6,758 nt of DNA from Chloroflexota bacterium (lineage in GTDB: Bacteria > Chloroflexota > Anaerolineae > Anaerolineales > Villigracilaceae), in contig VGOX01000123.1 of assembly GCA_016875755.1 (NCBI GenBank), positions 1 to 6,758 of the forward strand. The letters are read 5' to 3'. The notes beneath the pieces were generated by a model. That model saw only the letters and a list, made by a program, of their open reading frames with translations. It made no database searches and was not told the DNA's origin. This document shows positions 4,704 to 6,758 of this stretch, in pieces; position 1 is the stretch's first letter; each line of letters opens with the position of its first letter. Made by a program: the position numbers and the translations under genes.

Positions 4704-5843
4704 ATGAATTGGTTCTCAGGATCAAAACAAAGTGAAGCGAAAAAACTGATCTCCCAGCTGGCGGAGACAGATAAACGCGAGCATGCCGCACAGGAACTGA
4801 TCCGACTGGGGGAAGATGCAGTTCAACCTCTGACTGAAGCGCTTCAAACCCAAAACCTGAGCCTGCTCCCGGTTTACCAGCATCTACTCGCACGAATCCC
4901 CTCTGCCGCTCCCGCGCTGACAAAATTACTCGCCACCGCACATCCCATCATCCGTGCTCGTGTGGTTGACGTATTCGCCATCAATAAAGACAAGGCTGCG
5001 ATCCCCGCACTGCTTGAAGCATTGAAGGGCGAATACTATACCGTTCGTTCTCGGGCTGCTTTGGCATTGGGAAAGATCGGTGACAGGGGCGTAATTCCGT
5101 TGTTGTTCAAGGTATTGAAAGACCCTGAAGAGCAAGTCCGTATCGCTGCTTGTCTTGCTTTGGGAATGTTTCAAGACCCATCCACGTTTGACGAGATTAC
5201 CGAAGTCCTGCTCGATGATCCGCAGATCAAGGTGCGGCATGCTGCAGCGAAAGCACTGGGAGATACGCATCATCCCGCCGCGATCCCATTTTTGATGGAA
5301 GCCTTGCATGATTCGTATTGGTGGTATGAAAAAGAACAGGAAGTGACCGTGCTTCTGAACGCCATCGAGAAGATGGGCGCACTCGTGGTGGATGCGCTGA
5401 TCGAAGCCTTGGGCGATCAAGAACGGAACGTTCGTAAATTTGCGATCATCCTTCTGGGAAATCTGCGAGATCCTCGCACGATCGAAGAATTGGGCATGGC
5501 AGTCTATGATTTGCATCATGAGGTCAGTCTGGCTGCAGCGGAGGCGCTTTCCAAATTCGGCGGACCAGCCGTCGGTGTGTTGAGTGAGGCGTTATCGCAT
5601 CCCGAAGCGGCGGTGCGTGAACATGCTGTCATGGGGCTGGGAAAAATCCGTGATGAAAACGTCGCCCCATTATTGGTCGAGATGTTGGCTGATCCTGAAC
5701 GGATAGTTCGCAAGCAGGCATTGTTATCGTTAGGCGTTTTGAAGGACGCACGCGCTGTGCCTGCCTTGCGCGAAGTGGCATCCAGCCGCACAGATCGTGA
5801 ACTGGCGGCACTGGCCAAGCAGGCGCTCGAGTTGATGAAATAA
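4704..5843 (+). CDS. HEAT-repeat protein (PBS-lyase-type HEAT repeats)
   Basis: The 379 residues are almost entirely HEAT repeats, about ten to eleven units of roughly 31 residues. They show the typical pattern of a turn, VR, a helix with AA-ALG-, and a second helix of the I-P-L--AL type. The clearest units start near residues 112 (YTVRSRAALALGKIGD), 143 (EQVRIAACLALGMFQD), 174 (IKVRHAAAKALGD), 240, 302 (AAVREHAVMGLGKIRDE) and 333 (RIVRKQALLSLGVLKD). A longer acidic and aromatic turn at 202-212 (HDSYWWYEKEQ) breaks the regular spacing. There is no signal peptide, membrane segment or added catalytic domain, so a cytosolic binding scaffold is likely and its partner is unknown. Similar proteins are often labelled phycocyanobilin-lyase-like, but nothing here suggests a bilin pathway. 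The ATG at 4704 has no Shine-Dalgarno sequence. Transcription could come from read-through of the upstream terminator or from an AT-rich start just before the gene. Confidence 0.9.
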   Translation: MNWFSGSKQSEAKKLISQLAETDKREHAAQELIRLGEDAVQPLTEALQTQNLSLLPVYQHLLARIPSAAPALTKLLATAHPIIRARVVDVFAINKDKAAIPALLEALKGEYYTVRSRAALALGKIGDRGVIPLLFKVLKDPEEQVRIAACLALGMFQDPSTFDEITEVLLDDPQIKVRHAAAKALGDTHHPAAIPFLMEALHDSYWWYEKEQEVTVLLNAIEKMGALVVDALIEALGDQERNVRKFAIILLGNLRDPRTIEELGMAVYDLHHEVSLAAAEALSKFGGPAVGVLSEALSHPEAAVREHAVMGLGKIRDENVAPLLVEMLADPERIVRKQALLSLGVLKDARAVPALREVASSRTDRELAALAKQALELMK

Positions 5844-5853
5844 CGGTCGTTAT
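5840..5853. repeat. Short palindrome holding both convergent stop codons
   Basis: ATAACG (5840-5845) and CGTTAT (5848-5853) are reverse complements around GT. The HEAT gene TAA (5841-5843) and the minus-strand TAA (5852-5850) lie symmetrically in it. The stem is short and has no T-run, so it is a weak terminator at best. Confidence 0.45.
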
Positions 5854-6758
5854 AGTTTTAGGAATGAGTTGATTGCGGGGGCGATGCTGGTGAGATCTGT
5901 AATTTCTTTTTGAAATTCTGCGCGAATGGTTGTGTTTCCAAATAATAAAAGCGGAACTTGGGCTGCGGTGTGTTTGCGCGTGCCGAGGTCTTCCATGTTG
6001 CCGTGATCGGAGGTGAGCAGGATAAGGTCTTTTTCAAGATCCCAATTGTCAAGCAGACCTTGAAGTACGTTGTCGAATGTTTCAAGCTGGCTTACCGCTG
6101 ATTTCATATCCTGTTTGTGCCCTGCGTAGTCGCTTGCCCAATATTCGAAGAATGAGAGATCATATTGTTGGGCGAGTTCGGCCAGTTTTAAGCCTGCGGT
6201 TCTTGGGTTGAAGGTTGGTGCATCGAGGTAGCCAAGAAATTCGCGCCAGCCTTCGCCTGTAAAATCAGCGGAGAGGGCGTTGCCTGCGTAATAATCTTTT
6301 TCGGTGAAGAGGGGAATGCCTGCGTTGGTCAGGGCGAGGGGAATGGAGGAGTAAAGCCGTTTGCCCGAGTCGATGCCGTCAAAGTACCGCGGTGGATAGG
6401 CATTGAGCAGGGCAGTTTTTTTTCCTGCATTAACCGTCTTTGAAAAGATGGTATGTCCATTGAGATATTGTGCGACTTCAGGGTTGGGCTTGGGTCCGTA
6501 GTGATAGCCGAGTTCGGCGGGGATGTTGATACCTGTGAGCAGTACGGCTTGCCCGGTAGCGGACTGGGGCAGGCCTTTTACGCCGAGGTTGGGATCGACT
6601 GGAAGCAGGGAGAGGATGTGATTCTCAAAAGGCGCTGCGGATTTGGTCAGGTTTTTGCCGCCGAGCAGGGAGCGCAGATAGGGCATGTCTGCCTGTGCGA
6701 AGGGGTTGATTTCAGGATTATCTTCGCCGAGGCCGATGCCGTCGAGAAAGAGGAAGAG
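5850..6758 (-). CDS. Single-domain metalloenzyme of the phosphoglycerate mutase/alkaline phosphatase superfamily (N-terminus outside window)
   Basis: The reading frame is open to the window edge. The first visible residues, LFLFLDGIGLGEDNPEINPF, are the start of the metalloenzyme fold, so the true start lies just beyond 6758 and the ATG at 6686 is internal. Numbering from the edge (302 residues visible), the expected two-metal site is present: D6 in DGIGLG, the likely nucleophile S66 in GLPQSATGQ, D210, H214 and D217 in SDYAGHKQD, D251 and H252 in TSDHGN, and H263 in RKHTAAQ. The superfamily includes independent phosphoglycerate mutases, phosphopentomutases and phosphatases. At little over 300 residues it is too short for the classical two-domain phosphoglycerate mutase of about 500 residues, so I infer a phosphohydrolase or phosphotransferase of unknown substrate. 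It is convergent with the HEAT gene. Confidence 0.85.
   Translation of the reverse strand, partial: LFLFLDGIGLGEDNPEINPFAQADMPYLRSLLGGKNLTKSAAPFENHILSLLPVDPNLGVKGLPQSATGQAVLLTGINIPAELGYHYGPKPNPEVAQYLNGHTIFSKTVNAGKKTALLNAYPPRYFDGIDSGKRLYSSIPLALTNAGIPLFTEKDYYAGNALSADFTGEGWREFLGYLDAPTFNPRTAGLKLAELAQQYDLSFFEYWASDYAGHKQDMKSAVSQLETFDNVLQGLLDNWDLEKDLILLTSDHGNMEDLGTRKHTAAQVPLLLFGNTTIRAEFQKEITDLTSIAPAINSFLKL

Noticed and set aside
4926..5519. Long minus-strand open frame opposite the HEAT-repeat gene.
   Set aside because: It lies wholly within the well-supported HEAT-repeat gene; its product is low-complexity and matches no family I recognise, as expected of an antisense shadow.
4704..5843. Phycocyanobilin lyase function for the HEAT-repeat protein.
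   Set aside because: The similarity is to the generic repeat only; no bilin-related or photosynthetic gene is in the window.

Overview
The window looks like a chromosomal segment of a Chloroflexota bacterium, most likely of the Anaerolineae. That is an inference from the surface-protein fragment, which resembles repeat and carbohydrate-binding modules common in that group, from a mitochondrial-like E1-alpha/E1-beta/E2 pyruvate dehydrogenase, and from 7-bp-period repeats in intergenic DNA and protein linkers. No rRNA or other taxonomic marker is present.

Left edge (1-896, + strand): four copies of a 23-bp repeat (8-120) abut the 3' remainder of a large secreted or surface protein gene. Its N-terminal part is missing and its reading frame runs back into the repeats. 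This looks like a rearrangement or insertion-element boundary.

Centre (908-4336, - strand): a compact pyruvate dehydrogenase operon, pdhA (E1 alpha), pdhB (E1 beta), pdhC (E2). It is read from an extended -10 promoter at about 4330 through a leader of about 113 nt and closes with a strong hairpin terminator at 908-945. The three proteins convert pyruvate to acetyl-CoA together with an E3 (dihydrolipoamide dehydrogenase) that is not encoded here. pdhB and pdhC overlap by one base (TAATG). The pdhA-pdhB gap is occupied by an array of 7-bp units that forms a hairpin, and four further 7-bp-period blocks lie inside pdhC, all in the two flexible interdomain linkers. This is the most unusual signal in the window.

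Right part (4390-5843, + strand): divergent from pdhA, a consensus-like promoter (4390-4417) and a strong ribosome binding site precede a 56-residue two-helix membrane protein (4463-4633) with its own terminator. A 379-residue cytosolic HEAT-repeat protein follows (4704-5843).

Right edge (5850-6758, - strand): convergent with the HEAT gene, with 6 bp between the stop codons, lies a single-domain metalloenzyme of the phosphoglycerate mutase/alkaline phosphatase superfamily. Its N-terminus lies outside the window. No tRNA, rRNA, CRISPR array or phage gene was seen.
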